Part shown: one piece after another, positions 1 through 7,625 of the stretch
Position numbering within the stretch: the first letter of the stretch is position 1
Layout of the letters: each line of letters starts with the position of its first letter
From: Frankia casuarinae
GTDB taxonomy: Bacteria > Actinomycetota > Actinomycetes > Frankiales > Frankiaceae
Assembly: GCF_000013345.1 (NCBI RefSeq)
Contig: NC_007777.1
Coordinates: forward strand, 3,596,001 to 3,660,000
Reading direction: 5' to 3'
DNA length: 64,000 bases
Made by a program: the position numbers and the translations under genes
Notes under the pieces: model-generated
What the model saw: the letters and a program-made list of their open reading frames with translations, nothing else
What the model was told of the DNA's origin: nothing
Databases searched by the model: none

Positions 1-1
1 G

Positions 2-472
2 GACCGGGTCGAGGCCTTGGACCTCGGTTCCGACGACTACCTGGTCAAACCATTCGGATTCGCCGAACTGCTGGCCCGGATACGGGCGGTGCGGCGGCGC
101 GCCGCCCGGGCCACCGGTGAGAGCTCCGACGTGGTCCGGCACGGACCGCTCGTCCTCGACCGGCGCAGCCGGCGGATCTCCGTCGACGGCCGTCCGGTCC
201 AGGTGACGGCGCGGGAGTACGATCTGCTGGCCTTCCTGGCCCGCGATCCCGGCCGGGTCCGGACCCGACGGGAGATCTTCACCGCTGTCTGGGGCGACTG
301 GTTCGGCTCATCGAAGGTCCTCGACGTACACATCGGCGCGATCCGCCGCAAGCTCGGGATTCCCGAACTGATCGAAACGGTGTACGGGGTCGGCTTCCGC
401 CTGGGCGGGCCGCCGACACCCGGCGCCGATCCGACCCCCGGTGACCGGAGCGCGCCACCCCTCGGCCGATGA
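2..472 (+). CDS. OmpR-family response regulator, C-terminal part (5' end outside window)
   Basis: This is the last 156 residues of a DNA-binding response regulator; the reading frame is open to the left edge of the window. The visible start of the fragment is the end of the receiver domain: SDDYLVKPF contains the conserved Lys that follows the phosphoacceptor domain's fifth strand. A winged-helix Trans_reg_C domain follows (about residues 48-140), beginning around VQVTAREYDLLAFLA and ending in the family's typical TVYGVGFRL. The phospho-accepting Asp lies outside the window. It is immediately followed by a histidine kinase gene (14 bp gap to the chosen start), so the two form a two-component system. 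The signal sensed cannot be read from the sequence. Confidence 0.93.
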   Translation, partial: DRVEALDLGSDDYLVKPFGFAELLARIRAVRRRAARATGESSDVVRHGPLVLDRRSRRISVDGRPVQVTAREYDLLAFLARDPGRVRTRREIFTAVWGDWFGSSKVLDVHIGAIRRKLGIPELIETVYGVGFRLGGPPTPGADPTPGDRSAPPLGR

Positions 473-485
473 CCCGGCACATCCA

Positions 486-2216
486 ATGACCCGGCGCATC
501 CTGGCCGCCCAGCTCGCGCTCACGACGGCGCTGCTTGTCGGCCTGTGCGTCCCGATGGGGCTCGACGCCACCCGTCACGACCGGGCGCTGTTCGGCCTGC
601 GGCTCACGGCCGCGATGCAGGCCTACTGCGCCGAGGTGAAGTGGCGGCGACTGTCCGCCGGCGCGGCCCCGCTGCCCGCCGCCGTACGCGACAGTACGGC
701 CGTGCCACCGGACGAGCTCCGGCTGTTCGACCCGAACGGTACGCCCGTGGCCGACACCGGTGACGACATCCCGATCATGGGCTGGGATCTGGATCGGGCC
801 CGCCGGGAGAACGTGGTCATCAACCCGAACGCGGCCAATCGACACCGGATGATCCTTGTTGCTCCGGTGTCCAACGCGCAGGGTCTGGTCGGCATCCTGG
901 CCGTCGCGCGCAGCGATGCCGGGCTGCGCGCCTCGATCATCCACCGGTGGACGATGATCGCCCTCGCGGGCGTCCTGGTCACGCTGGCCGCATTGGGGAT
1001 CTCGATACTGCTGGCCCGCTGGGTGGGCCGGCCGCTGCGCCGGCTCGAGCAGGCAGCGACCGAACTCGGTGCCGGTGATCTCACGATCCGGGCCAGAGCC
1101 GTCGGTGGCCCGCCCGAGGCACGCAAACTTGCCACGACGTTCGACGCGATGGCGGGACGGCTCCAGTTGCTGGTCGACAGCCAGCGCCGGTTCCTCGCCG
1201 ACGTCTCCCACCAGATCCGCACCCCGCTGACGGCGATGCGCCTGCGCCTGGAGCTGCTGCAACAGGACGTGGACGCGGACACCACCGACGAGGTCGCGGG
1301 CACCCTGGTCGAGGTGCACCGGCTCTCCCGGATGGTCGACGGGCTGCTGGCGGTCTCCCGGGCCGAGCATGCGCCGATCCCGACCCAGCCGATCCCCCTC
1401 GCGGTCGTCGCCGAGGAACGATGCCTGATCTGGCGACCGGTCGCAGCCGCCGCCGGAGTGACGCTGACCTGCGACGTCGACGCGGACCAGGTCGTCCAGT
1501 GCACCCCGGGGCACCTGGAGCAGATCCTCGACAATCTCCTCAGCAACGCGCTGGAGGCCACCCCGTCCGGCGGCCGGGTCAGCGTCACGTCCGGGACGAA
1601 CCCACCGGCCCAGCCACGCCCGGTGGGCGCCGGAGGCACCGCGGAGGCGGGCCTCGGGACGGGGAGCGCCGCGGACGAGTTGGACGAGATGAACGTCACC
1701 GGGCCGCAGAGCACCATGACGGCGGAAAGCATGACGGCGGAAAGCATGACGCGGCTCACGGTCGCCGACAGCGGACGCGGCATGAGCGCCGAGCAGCGGG
1801 CCGCCGCCTTCCGCCGGTTCAGCTCCAACCTCAGTGCCGACCAGCGAGAAGCCGACCAGCGAGGAGAGGTGCCCGGCCGGGCCGATCGGCGCGGGAACGG
1901 CCTCGGGCTCGCCATCGTGCATGCCCTGACGACCGCCGACGGCGGGACGGTCACTCTGGCCGAGGGTGACAACGGGGGTCTGTGCGTCGTCCTTGACCTG
2001 CCCCGGACACATCCAGACCGACGGCCGACGGCCGCCCGGCCGGCACCCGCGCAGAGATCCGTGGACGCGGCGGGCGGCACCCGCATCGCGGCCACGCCGG
2101 GTTCTGGGGGCACGGACGGCCCGGGCCCTCGGCGGACATCGGCCACCATCCACGAACTACTGGAAGTAGTGGATTACGTCACGACAGATTACGCCATGGC
2201 CGACGACAGGCCGTGA
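486..2216 (+). CDS. Sensor histidine kinase, partner of the upstream response regulator
   Basis: A 576-residue membrane sensor kinase. It has an N-terminal membrane segment (about 6-28), an extracytoplasmic sensor region of roughly 125 residues, a second membrane segment (about 156-180) and a HAMP linker. The HisKA motif VSHQIRTPL carries the autophosphorylated His at about residue 242. The ATPase domain has an N box (NLLSNALEA, about 350), G1 (DSGRGMS, about 427) and G2 (GNGLGLAIV, about 468). Between the N and G1 boxes lies an unusual low-complexity insert of about 45 residues with a duplicated MTAES. A Pro/Ala-rich tail follows the ATPase. A GTG at 441, overlapping the regulator gene, is an alternative start; the ATG at 486 was preferred because it directly precedes the membrane segment. 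Neither start has a good ribosome binding site. Confidence 0.92.
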   Translation: MTRRILAAQLALTTALLVGLCVPMGLDATRHDRALFGLRLTAAMQAYCAEVKWRRLSAGAAPLPAAVRDSTAVPPDELRLFDPNGTPVADTGDDIPIMGWDLDRARRENVVINPNAANRHRMILVAPVSNAQGLVGILAVARSDAGLRASIIHRWTMIALAGVLVTLAALGISILLARWVGRPLRRLEQAATELGAGDLTIRARAVGGPPEARKLATTFDAMAGRLQLLVDSQRRFLADVSHQIRTPLTAMRLRLELLQQDVDADTTDEVAGTLVEVHRLSRMVDGLLAVSRAEHAPIPTQPIPLAVVAEERCLIWRPVAAAAGVTLTCDVDADQVVQCTPGHLEQILDNLLSNALEATPSGGRVSVTSGTNPPAQPRPVGAGGTAEAGLGTGSAADELDEMNVTGPQSTMTAESMTAESMTRLTVADSGRGMSAEQRAAAFRRFSSNLSADQREADQRGEVPGRADRRGNGLGLAIVHALTTADGGTVTLAEGDNGGLCVVLDLPRTHPDRRPTAARPAPAQRSVDAAGGTRIAATPGSGGTDGPGPRRTSATIHELLEVVDYVTTDYAMADDRP

Positions 2217-2361
2217 CGACCGGACAACGGCTTCACCGGACTCCCGATTAACTAGATGATCTTTACTGGTTCTTTCCGAGCCGAGGAGCGGTCCGTAACC
2301 ACAATGCGCCCCGGGCCAGTTATTTTCGAACTGAGCCACCAGGGATGGAGTTCCACTGATC

Positions 2362-3120
2362 ATGGCAAAAAGTCCGGCACAGAAGATTCGTGAAGTCGCG
2401 ACAACCGGCGTCGGCACGCTTCGCCGCGAAGGCGCAAAAAACGGCAAGGGATTGAAATCAGCCTATCTGGCCGATCCGATCCACAGCTATCTGACGGAGC
2501 ACAGCTCACCTCCGGATCCGATCCTCGACGCGCTCTCCGCCGTGACGGCGACGCTCCCCGAGGCGGAGATGCAGGTACCGGCCGAGCAGGGGACGTTCCT
2601 GACCATCCTGACGGCCTCGATCGCCCCGCGCCGCGCGGTCGAGATCGGTACCTTCACCGGCTATTCCGCGCTGTGCATCGCACGGGGTCTGCCCCCCGGC
2701 GGCCGACTTCTCTGCCTGGACATCAGCGCGGAATGGACCTCGATCGCCCGCCAGTACTGGGCTCGGGCCGGTGTTTCCGATCACATCGACCTCGCCCTCG
2801 GACCGGCGGCGGACAGTCTCGGCATGCTCCCCGAAGAACCCACCTTCGACCTGGCGTTCATCGACGCGGACAAGACCTCGTATAGGAGGTATTACGAGCT
2901 TCTCTTTCCCCGGATGAACCCGAACGGGGTCATCATCGTCGATAATGTGCTGCAGTATGGGCACGTGGTGCGCTCCCACTCGGACAATCCTGCTGTCGTC
3001 GCCGTCAAACAGTTCAACGAGCTTCTCGCCGGCGACTCCCGGGTACAGGTTGTCATGCTGCCCATTGCGGACGGACTGACCATCGTCCGGAAACTGCCCT
3101 CGCCGCGGACACCCGTATAG
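2362..3120 (+). CDS. Class I SAM-dependent O-methyltransferase (caffeoyl-CoA OMT type)
   Basis: A 252-residue member of Methyltransf_3, the family of cation-dependent catechol and caffeoyl-CoA O-methyltransferases. The SAM-binding glycine loop is VEIGTFTGYSALCIARGL (from about residue 92). The metal-binding acidic residues are in FIDADK (about 165) and VDNV (about 192). The family transfers methyl from SAM to a catechol-like hydroxyl; the substrate here is unknown. Its about 35-residue N-terminal extension is Lys-rich and its codon use is slightly less GC-biased than the neighbours'. The 145-bp upstream gap is relatively AT-rich and probably holds its promoter. It stands alone between the two-component genes and the Rrf2 regulator. 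Confidence 0.9.
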   Translation: MAKSPAQKIREVATTGVGTLRREGAKNGKGLKSAYLADPIHSYLTEHSSPPDPILDALSAVTATLPEAEMQVPAEQGTFLTILTASIAPRRAVEIGTFTGYSALCIARGLPPGGRLLCLDISAEWTSIARQYWARAGVSDHIDLALGPAADSLGMLPEEPTFDLAFIDADKTSYRRYYELLFPRMNPNGVIIVDNVLQYGHVVRSHSDNPAVVAVKQFNELLAGDSRVQVVMLPIADGLTIVRKLPSPRTPV

Positions 3121-3123
3121 GCT

Positions 3124-3178
3124 CCCCCGGCCGGGGGTCCGCGGTCGCCATGAGGAGACCGGCACCGGCCGGTGCCGG
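3124..3178. terminator. Two G+C-rich perfect palindromes after the O-methyltransferase gene
   Basis: A 14-bp palindrome (CCCCCGG/CCGGGGG, 3124-3137) is followed by a 20-bp perfect palindrome (CCGGCACCGG/CCGGTGCCGG, 3159-3178), starting 4 bp after the stop codon. Stacked G+C hairpins without a T run are common as terminators in high-GC actinobacteria; assigning that role here is inference. Confidence 0.5.
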
Positions 3179-3274
3179 CCAGTGCCGGCGCGGTGTCACA
3201 CCCCCGGCCGCGCTCCCGCCGAGGTCTGACCTCGGCAGGCGGCACCCGTGGGACGCAGGTGCCGTCGGGACAAT

Positions 3275-3293
3275 CTTCTACGAAGAGTAGAAG
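3275..3293. promoter_or_regulatory. Inverted repeat CTTCTAC-N5-GTAGAAG upstream of the Rrf2 gene
   Basis: The 7-bp arms CTTCTAC (3275-3281) and GTAGAAG (3287-3293) are separated by 5 bp, about 40 bp ahead of the Rrf2 start. A wider ATCTT...AAGAT pair (3273-3277 and 3296-3300) is nested around it. Rrf2 regulators bind dyad sites of this size and commonly autoregulate, so this is a candidate autoregulatory operator. The same half-site recurs at 7537-7553. Confidence 0.5.
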
Positions 3294-3335
3294 GCAAGAT
3301 GGTCGGGTGACCGTCACCTCGACAGGCGCGCTCCC

Positions 3336-3767
3336 ATGCACCTGACCCAGTCGACCGACCTGGCGCTGCGGGCGCTTATGCTCACGGCCACCCGGGAGGA
3401 TCGCCTCACCGTCCGCGACCTCTCGAAAGCCCTCGATGTTCCGCTCACCCACATGGCGAAGATCGTGCAACGCCTCCAGCGGCTCGACCTCGTGGTCACC
3501 GTGCGCGGGCGCACCGGCGGGGTACTGCTCGCCCCAGGCGCGACGCAGGTCACCGTCGGGCACATCGTCCGTGCCCTCGAGGGCACGGACGAGTTCGTCT
3601 CCTGCGACGGTCCCCCGTGCCCGCTGCGATGCGCCTGCCGACTGCGCCCCCTCCTGCGACGAGCCCAGGAGAACTTCCTGGTCACGCTCGACGAGGTGAC
3701 CCTCGCCGAGCTCACCGACGAACCCGCCGGTGAACTCCTGCGCTCCCTCGCGCCACCGGTCCGCTGA
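3336..3767 (+). CDS. Rrf2-family transcriptional regulator, NsrR-like
   Basis: A 143-residue Rrf2 winged-helix regulator. The N-terminal helix begins MHLTQSTDLALRALML and the HTH lies around residues 27-60 (VRDLSKALDVPLTHMAKIV). The wing has the family's typical GRTGGVLLA. The Cys-rich stretch CDGPPCPLRCACRL places cysteines at about 90, 95, 99 and 101, the region where NsrR and IscR hold an iron-sulfur cluster. In NsrR, nitric oxide attacks the cluster and releases repression of detoxification genes. The Cys spacing here is tighter than in classical NsrR, so the ligand is uncertain. The gene converges on a ferredoxin gene, and a dyad operator lies just upstream. Confidence 0.85.
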   Translation: MHLTQSTDLALRALMLTATREDRLTVRDLSKALDVPLTHMAKIVQRLQRLDLVVTVRGRTGGVLLAPGATQVTVGHIVRALEGTDEFVSCDGPPCPLRCACRLRPLLRRAQENFLVTLDEVTLAELTDEPAGELLRSLAPPVR

Positions 3768-4036
3768 CACCCGGCCCCGCCCGCCACGAAACACCCTGGA
3801 ACTATCCGGGGCTGGACGAGCGGACCCCCCCGTTCCGTCGGACCTGCGGGATAGAATCGCCTGGAACGCAGGCCGGTTACGGGAGGGATCCCCCCACAAC
3901 GTCTCGGCGTCAGGCCGGCGCCTCGGACCCGAGGCCCGCCAGCACCGGCCCTTCCGCACATTCCCTCGGTTCGTTTTTCCCGCTACTGCTCCGCTTTATC
4001 GTGCTCCGCCCCGGCGAATACCCGAGGTCACCCTCG

Positions 4037-4372
4037 TCAGTTTCCGTAGGCGGCAATGAAGGGCGTGTCAGCCTTGATCTTGCCGAGTTTCGTGGCGCCA
4101 CCCGGCTCGCCGAGCGGCGCGTCCCGACCGGGCAGGACGGCACTGAAGAACAGCGCCTCGCTTTCGATGAACTCCTTGTCCTTCGCGGGAACACGGTCGT
4201 CGCTGATGGCCGCGCCGACCGGGCAGGACACTGCGCAGGCGCCGCACTCCGTGCACTCATCCGGATTTATGTACATCTTACGGTCACCCTCGTAGATGCA
4301 ATCGGCCGGGCACCCCTCCAGGCAGGAGCCGTCCTTGACATCGATACACGCGGCGGTGATGACAAATGGCAT
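4037..4372 (-). CDS. fdxA: 7Fe ferredoxin ([3Fe-4S][4Fe-4S])
   Basis: A 111-residue electron carrier. From the start MPFVITAACIDV, cysteines fall at 9, 17, 21, 25, 40, 43, 46 and 50. This matches 7Fe ferredoxins, in which the first, second and last cysteines bind a 3Fe cluster and those in CTECGAC bind the 4Fe cluster. The motif KMYINPDECTECGAC is typical of actinobacterial FdxA. The reading frame extends further upstream, but the ATG at 4372 was chosen because it fits the family N-terminus and has a GTGAGGGC ribosome binding site. FdxA proteins donate electrons to P450s and other redox enzymes; the partner is not evident here. The C-terminal extension after the clusters is normal for the family. 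Confidence 0.93.
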   Translation of the reverse strand: MPFVITAACIDVKDGSCLEGCPADCIYEGDRKMYINPDECTECGACAVSCPVGAAISDDRVPAKDKEFIESEALFFSAVLPGRDAPLGEPGGATKLGKIKADTPFIAAYGN

Positions 4373-4559
4373 GAGAGCCCTCACTTCCGATCGACCATAC
4401 CGGACCACATCCGGACGGCAGTCAATCTCATGGCTGGCCTCCGACTGCTTCTCGGCTGGTTTCGACCGAGACGGATGGCCGTGCGGCGAACCCGAATTAA
4501 TGGTATAGGTTCGCGGGGCGCCGGCAGGTCGTGCACCGTGAACGGCATGTAAACAAATT

Positions 4560-4583
4560 ATCCACGAGGCAGGCCTCATGGAT
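4560..4583. promoter_or_regulatory. 24-bp near-perfect palindrome upstream of fdxA
   Basis: The arms are ATCCA-C-GAGGC and GCCTC-A-TGGAT around a 2-bp centre; only one position per arm is unpaired. It lies in an A+T-rich pocket about 190 bp upstream of the fdxA start. It could be an operator or a small hairpin. The regulator is unknown. Confidence 0.45.
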
Positions 4584-4720
4584 ATCCCCGAAATCCACTC
4601 GAAGGAAAATCTCAAAGATATTTTTATCAATAACATTATCTTGACCCGAATCACGCTTGAATACCCGCCAACATTTCCCGGAGGACGCCATCACGGTACC
4701 GACCCGGCACGAGGCAGCGG

Positions 4721-4752
4721 GGTAGCGGGCTAGCGGGCTAGCGGGGTAGCCC
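4721..4752. repeat. Four 8-bp tandem repeats (G(C/G)TAGCGG)
   Basis: The units GGTAGCGG, GCTAGCGG, GCTAGCGG and GGTAGCCC follow each other without gaps. They are non-coding and have no obvious function. Confidence 0.6.
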
Positions 4753-4879
4753 CCGGGAAAAATCCGGACGCCGGTACCCGCCGGCCGTACCCATCGGGCG
4801 TACCCACTGATCACACTCCGGGAAGGACGCTGATCATGCGACGTCACCGGCGTTCTCCAGACCCCGTCCGGGCGGGGAT

Positions 4880-5512
4880 TCAAGATCCAGACGGAGGTTC
4901 GAGGGCCCGAGGGGCAGTCGCTCGTTGCAGGTGGGACGGAATTTCCATCCGGACGATCTCGCCGTAGGCGAGGAATCTCATGAGCACGAAGAACCAGTGC
5001 GCCGGCCACACCTGCAGTCGGACGGGGGGTTGGCCGGCAAGCATGATGACCATGCTGTCGCCGTCCACGCCGGACGCCCGCAGGTACGGGTAGCCGATAT
5101 CGATCCAGCCGGTCGTGAGCGCCAGCGCGAGGCGCCAGTTCGTCAGAAAAAGATGCCCCTGGCAGACAGGGCGCCACTGGACCGCGGCGAGCGCCTCGGC
5201 GCGCCTGCGCTGGCTGCCGTTGTACAGGGCGCTGCCGAGCAGGGACGCACCGAGTAGAAGGGGACTACCGAAGGCGACGAACCACCCCTGGTTGTAGGTG
5301 ACGTTCTGGCCGATGTACTGCCAGACGCGGACGGGTGCCTGGGCCAGCACGGCCTCACCCGCACCCAGCGCGATCTGCACGGGTTGTGCCCGCGGACGCC
5401 ATCCGCGCGTGAGCGCCTCACCGAGTTCCGCACCGGCCAGCCAACTCTCCTCGTACGAGGTGCGCGGTCCCGGCCGCATCGGACGATGTCGGGGCAAGGT
5501 CACCAATCCCAC
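4880..5512 (-). CDS. Hypothetical membrane-associated protein
   Basis: A 210-residue protein that I do not recognise. It has a hydrophobic stretch around GWFVAFGSPLLLGASLLGSALYNG cut into about residues 75-97, and a second one near WPAHWFFVLMRFLAYG (about 168-183). Between them, CQGHLFLTNWRLAL is reminiscent of the GRAM/PH-like proteins that report ...LxLTNxRL. This hints at a membrane-bound PH-like fold, but that is only a suggestion. The start is uncertain: GTG at 5512, or ATG 33 bp further in (5479). It stands alone, with gaps of 500 bp downstream and 240 bp upstream. Confidence 0.6.
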   Translation of the reverse strand: MGLVTLPRHRPMRPGPRTSYEESWLAGAELGEALTRGWRPRAQPVQIALGAGEAVLAQAPVRVWQYIGQNVTYNQGWFVAFGSPLLLGASLLGSALYNGSQRRRAEALAAVQWRPVCQGHLFLTNWRLALALTTGWIDIGYPYLRASGVDGDSMVIMLAGQPPVRLQVWPAHWFFVLMRFLAYGEIVRMEIPSHLQRATAPRALEPPSGS

Positions 5513-5751
5513 GTCGCGCGATCGCTGTCAGCCTTGATTGTCCATCATTGCCGTTCATCAGCGGATTCCCAGCGGTCTACCTCGAGGAACAGGCAGAGAT
5601 GATTCTTGATCCGTTGAGTGTGCCATGCTGATCGCCGCGATCTCGGCCGGGCGCGAACAGGCCGGGTCACCTGGTGGAACGGGTGATTGTCACAGTTGTG
5701 CCACAGCCGCCGAGACGATGCCGATCGTCAACACCGTGCTGTAATGCCCCC

Positions 5752-6465
5752 ATGGCGACATTCGGTGCGGTGCGGCGGCACCGGGAGCGGCACAGCACGA
5801 ACCGTTCGGGCTGGCTGCGCGCGGCCGTCCTCGGCGCGAACGACGGCCTGGTCTCCACCTCCAGTCTCATCGTCGGCGTCGCCGCGAGCGGCGCCTCCAC
5901 CGGCGCGGTCCTGACCGCCGGGATCGCGGGTCTGACCGCGGGGGCGATGTCGATGGCGGCCGGGGAGTATGTGTCGGTGAGCTCCCAGGCCGACGTGGAA
6001 CGCGCGGACCGGGCCAAGGAGAGCGCGGAGCTGGCGGCCGACCCGGTGGCCGAGCTTGCCGAGCTGGTCGGCATCTACGAGCGGCGCGGCCTTCCGCGCG
6101 ACCTCGCCACGCAGGTCGCCGTGACACTGACCGAGCGGGGTGCGCTGGAGGCGCACCTGCGCGACGAACTCGGCCAGAGTGAGGCCACCCGGGCGCGCCC
6201 GGTCCAGGCCGCCGTCGCGTCGGCGGGCAGCTTCACGGCCGGCGGGCTGGTGCCGTTCCTCGGGATGTCGGCCCCGGCGGGGGCGGGCCGCCTGATGCTC
6301 GTCGTCGTGGTTACGGTGATCGGTCTCGCCGTCGCGGGCATACTCGCCGCGCGGGCCGCCGGTATGGCGCTGCTGCGTCCGACCCTGCGCGTCGTGCTGG
6401 GCGGCGCCGCGGCCATGCTGGTCACCGCGCTGGTCGGTCTGATCACCGATGCGGCCGGCGGCTGA
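5752..6465 (+). CDS. VIT/CCC1 family membrane transporter
   Basis: A 237-residue VIT1/CCC1-family protein, related to vacuolar iron and manganese transporters. The N-terminal signature GWLRAAVLGANDGLVSTSSLIVGVAASGAS is present from about residue 20. It is followed by TAGAMSMAAGEYVSVSSQ, which includes the Met and Glu residues that line the metal path in characterised VIT proteins. The middle acidic cytoplasmic segment (about 95-140) carries the E-rich helix ELAELVGIYERRGL. Three further membrane helices end the protein. The ATG at 5752 was chosen because homology starts there; an ORF beginning 78 bp upstream adds unrelated residues. Fe2+/Mn2+ export or sequestration is inferred from the family. 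Confidence 0.9.
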   Translation: MATFGAVRRHRERHSTNRSGWLRAAVLGANDGLVSTSSLIVGVAASGASTGAVLTAGIAGLTAGAMSMAAGEYVSVSSQADVERADRAKESAELAADPVAELAELVGIYERRGLPRDLATQVAVTLTERGALEAHLRDELGQSEATRARPVQAAVASAGSFTAGGLVPFLGMSAPAGAGRLMLVVVVTVIGLAVAGILAARAAGMALLRPTLRVVLGGAAAMLVTALVGLITDAAGG

Positions 6466-6592
6466 CCGACCGCCGGGACATACCTTGCCCACCACCGATC
6501 CACCGCTGGTCCGCGGGCTCATACCGTTCCTCGGTGGACGCGGGGGCGAACCATGGACCGTCGGCACCGGCGCCGCCGGGTCTGGTAGGCGG

Positions 6593-7474
6593 CTACATCC
6601 GGTGTTCGACGATCACGTCGGCGGTCATCGCCAGCGCGCCAGGGCTGCGCGGGCTGCGCACCACCACGAGGGCGAACAGGGCGTCGAGCACCGACAGGTG
6701 CACGATCCGGCTGGTCATCGCCTCGATGCGATACGCCGTCTCCCGACTGCCCACCACCACCGCGTGCCGCACCAGCTCGGTCAACGGTGACCGGGCAAAG
6801 CTCGTGATCGCGGCGGTATGCGCCCCGGCGTCCACGGCCGCCCGCATCGCCGCCAGTGTCTCCGCCGTCGAGCCGGTGTGGCTGACCGCAACGCACAGAT
6901 CACCCGCCGCCAGCATCCGGGCGGTGACGTGCTGCACATGCGCATCCCCGGCGAACCGCGCATCGACCCCGACCGTGGTCAGCCGGTAGGCGGCATCCAT
7001 CGCCAGCGGCGCCGACGTCCCCACCGCCACGAACAACGTCCGCGGCGCGGCGACGACCAGGTCGGCGATCGCCGCCAGCACGCCACCGTCGATCCCCCGC
7101 GCCGCCTCGGTCAGCGCACTCGCCGCCCCGCCGAGCACCTTCCCGGCAATCTCATCCGGGCCGTCGGCCGCGGACACCTCGTCCACCAGCTGCCGCTCCA
7201 CCGGCAGCGTCTCCCGGATCAGCGCCAGCTTGAGTTCCTGGTAGCCCCGAAGCCCCAGGCTCTGGCAGAACCGCACCACCGTCGCCGGCGAGCTTCCCGA
7301 CACCTGCGCCAGCTCGCTCACCGACTGGTGGATCATCGCAACCGGGTCCGCGAGGACCTGCCGCGCCACCCGCTGCTCCGCCGACGACAACGACGCCGAC
7401 AAAGCCCGAATGCGCTCCAACACGGCGGGCGCGGCAGCGTCGCCCTCGACCCTCACAGTCACGTCACTAGTCAC
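6593..7474 (-). CDS. MurR/RpiR-family transcriptional regulator with SIS domain
   Basis: A 293-residue regulator. The N-terminal RpiR helix-turn-helix domain (about 15-90) includes SVSELAQVSGSSPATVVRFC and the conserved LGLRGYQELKLAL. The SIS sugar-phosphate-binding domain (about 120-270) includes VAVGTSAPLAMDAAYRL and AVSHTGSTAETLAAM. Members sense phosphorylated amino sugars or sugar phosphates and usually control sugar catabolism. No sugar genes are next to it here, so the regulon cannot be deduced. A perfect dyad (7537-7553) lies about 63 bp upstream and is probably its own operator. The next gene on the same strand upstream (7626-8927) has an unrelated predicted role. Confidence 0.93.
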   Translation of the reverse strand: MTSDVTVRVEGDAAAPAVLERIRALSASLSSAEQRVARQVLADPVAMIHQSVSELAQVSGSSPATVVRFCQSLGLRGYQELKLALIRETLPVERQLVDEVSAADGPDEIAGKVLGGAASALTEAARGIDGGVLAAIADLVVAAPRTLFVAVGTSAPLAMDAAYRLTTVGVDARFAGDAHVQHVTARMLAAGDLCVAVSHTGSTAETLAAMRAAVDAGAHTAAITSFARSPLTELVRHAVVVGSRETAYRIEAMTSRIVHLSVLDALFALVVVRSPRSPGALAMTADVIVEHRM

Positions 7475-7536
7475 GACACGTCACGCTAAGCGCGTAGGCG
7501 CAACGGTCAGATACCCAAAGGTAAACCAAGAATGAA

Positions 7537-7553
7537 TCTTCTACAGTAGAAGA
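7537..7553. promoter_or_regulatory. Perfect 17-bp dyad TCTTCTAC-A-GTAGAAGA, candidate RpiR operator
   Basis: Two 8-bp arms around a single central A lie 63 bp upstream of the RpiR-family gene start. The length and symmetry fit the dimeric HTH regulators of this family. Autoregulation is inferred. The half-site matches the dyad at 3275-3293, but the spacer differs (1 versus 5 bp). Confidence 0.6.
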
Positions 7554-7625
7554 GATCATGAAAATCCGTTTCAGTCAACCCGGTCGCTCCCGGCCAGGAT
7601 GAGGGGCCCCGAGCTCGTCCGACCC

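Larger units (their letters stand above)
4373..4879. other. Intergenic region upstream of fdxA
   Basis: About 500 bp with no convincing gene. Part of it (about 4490-4690) is clearly richer in A+T than the surroundings. It holds a 24-bp palindrome (4560-4583), a short 8-bp tandem repeat (4721-4752) and probably the fdxA promoter on the minus strand. Confidence 0.6.

Noticed and set aside
4497-5177. Minus-strand frame upstream of fdxA
   Set aside because: It overlaps the better-supported membrane protein gene and has no protein-like composition.
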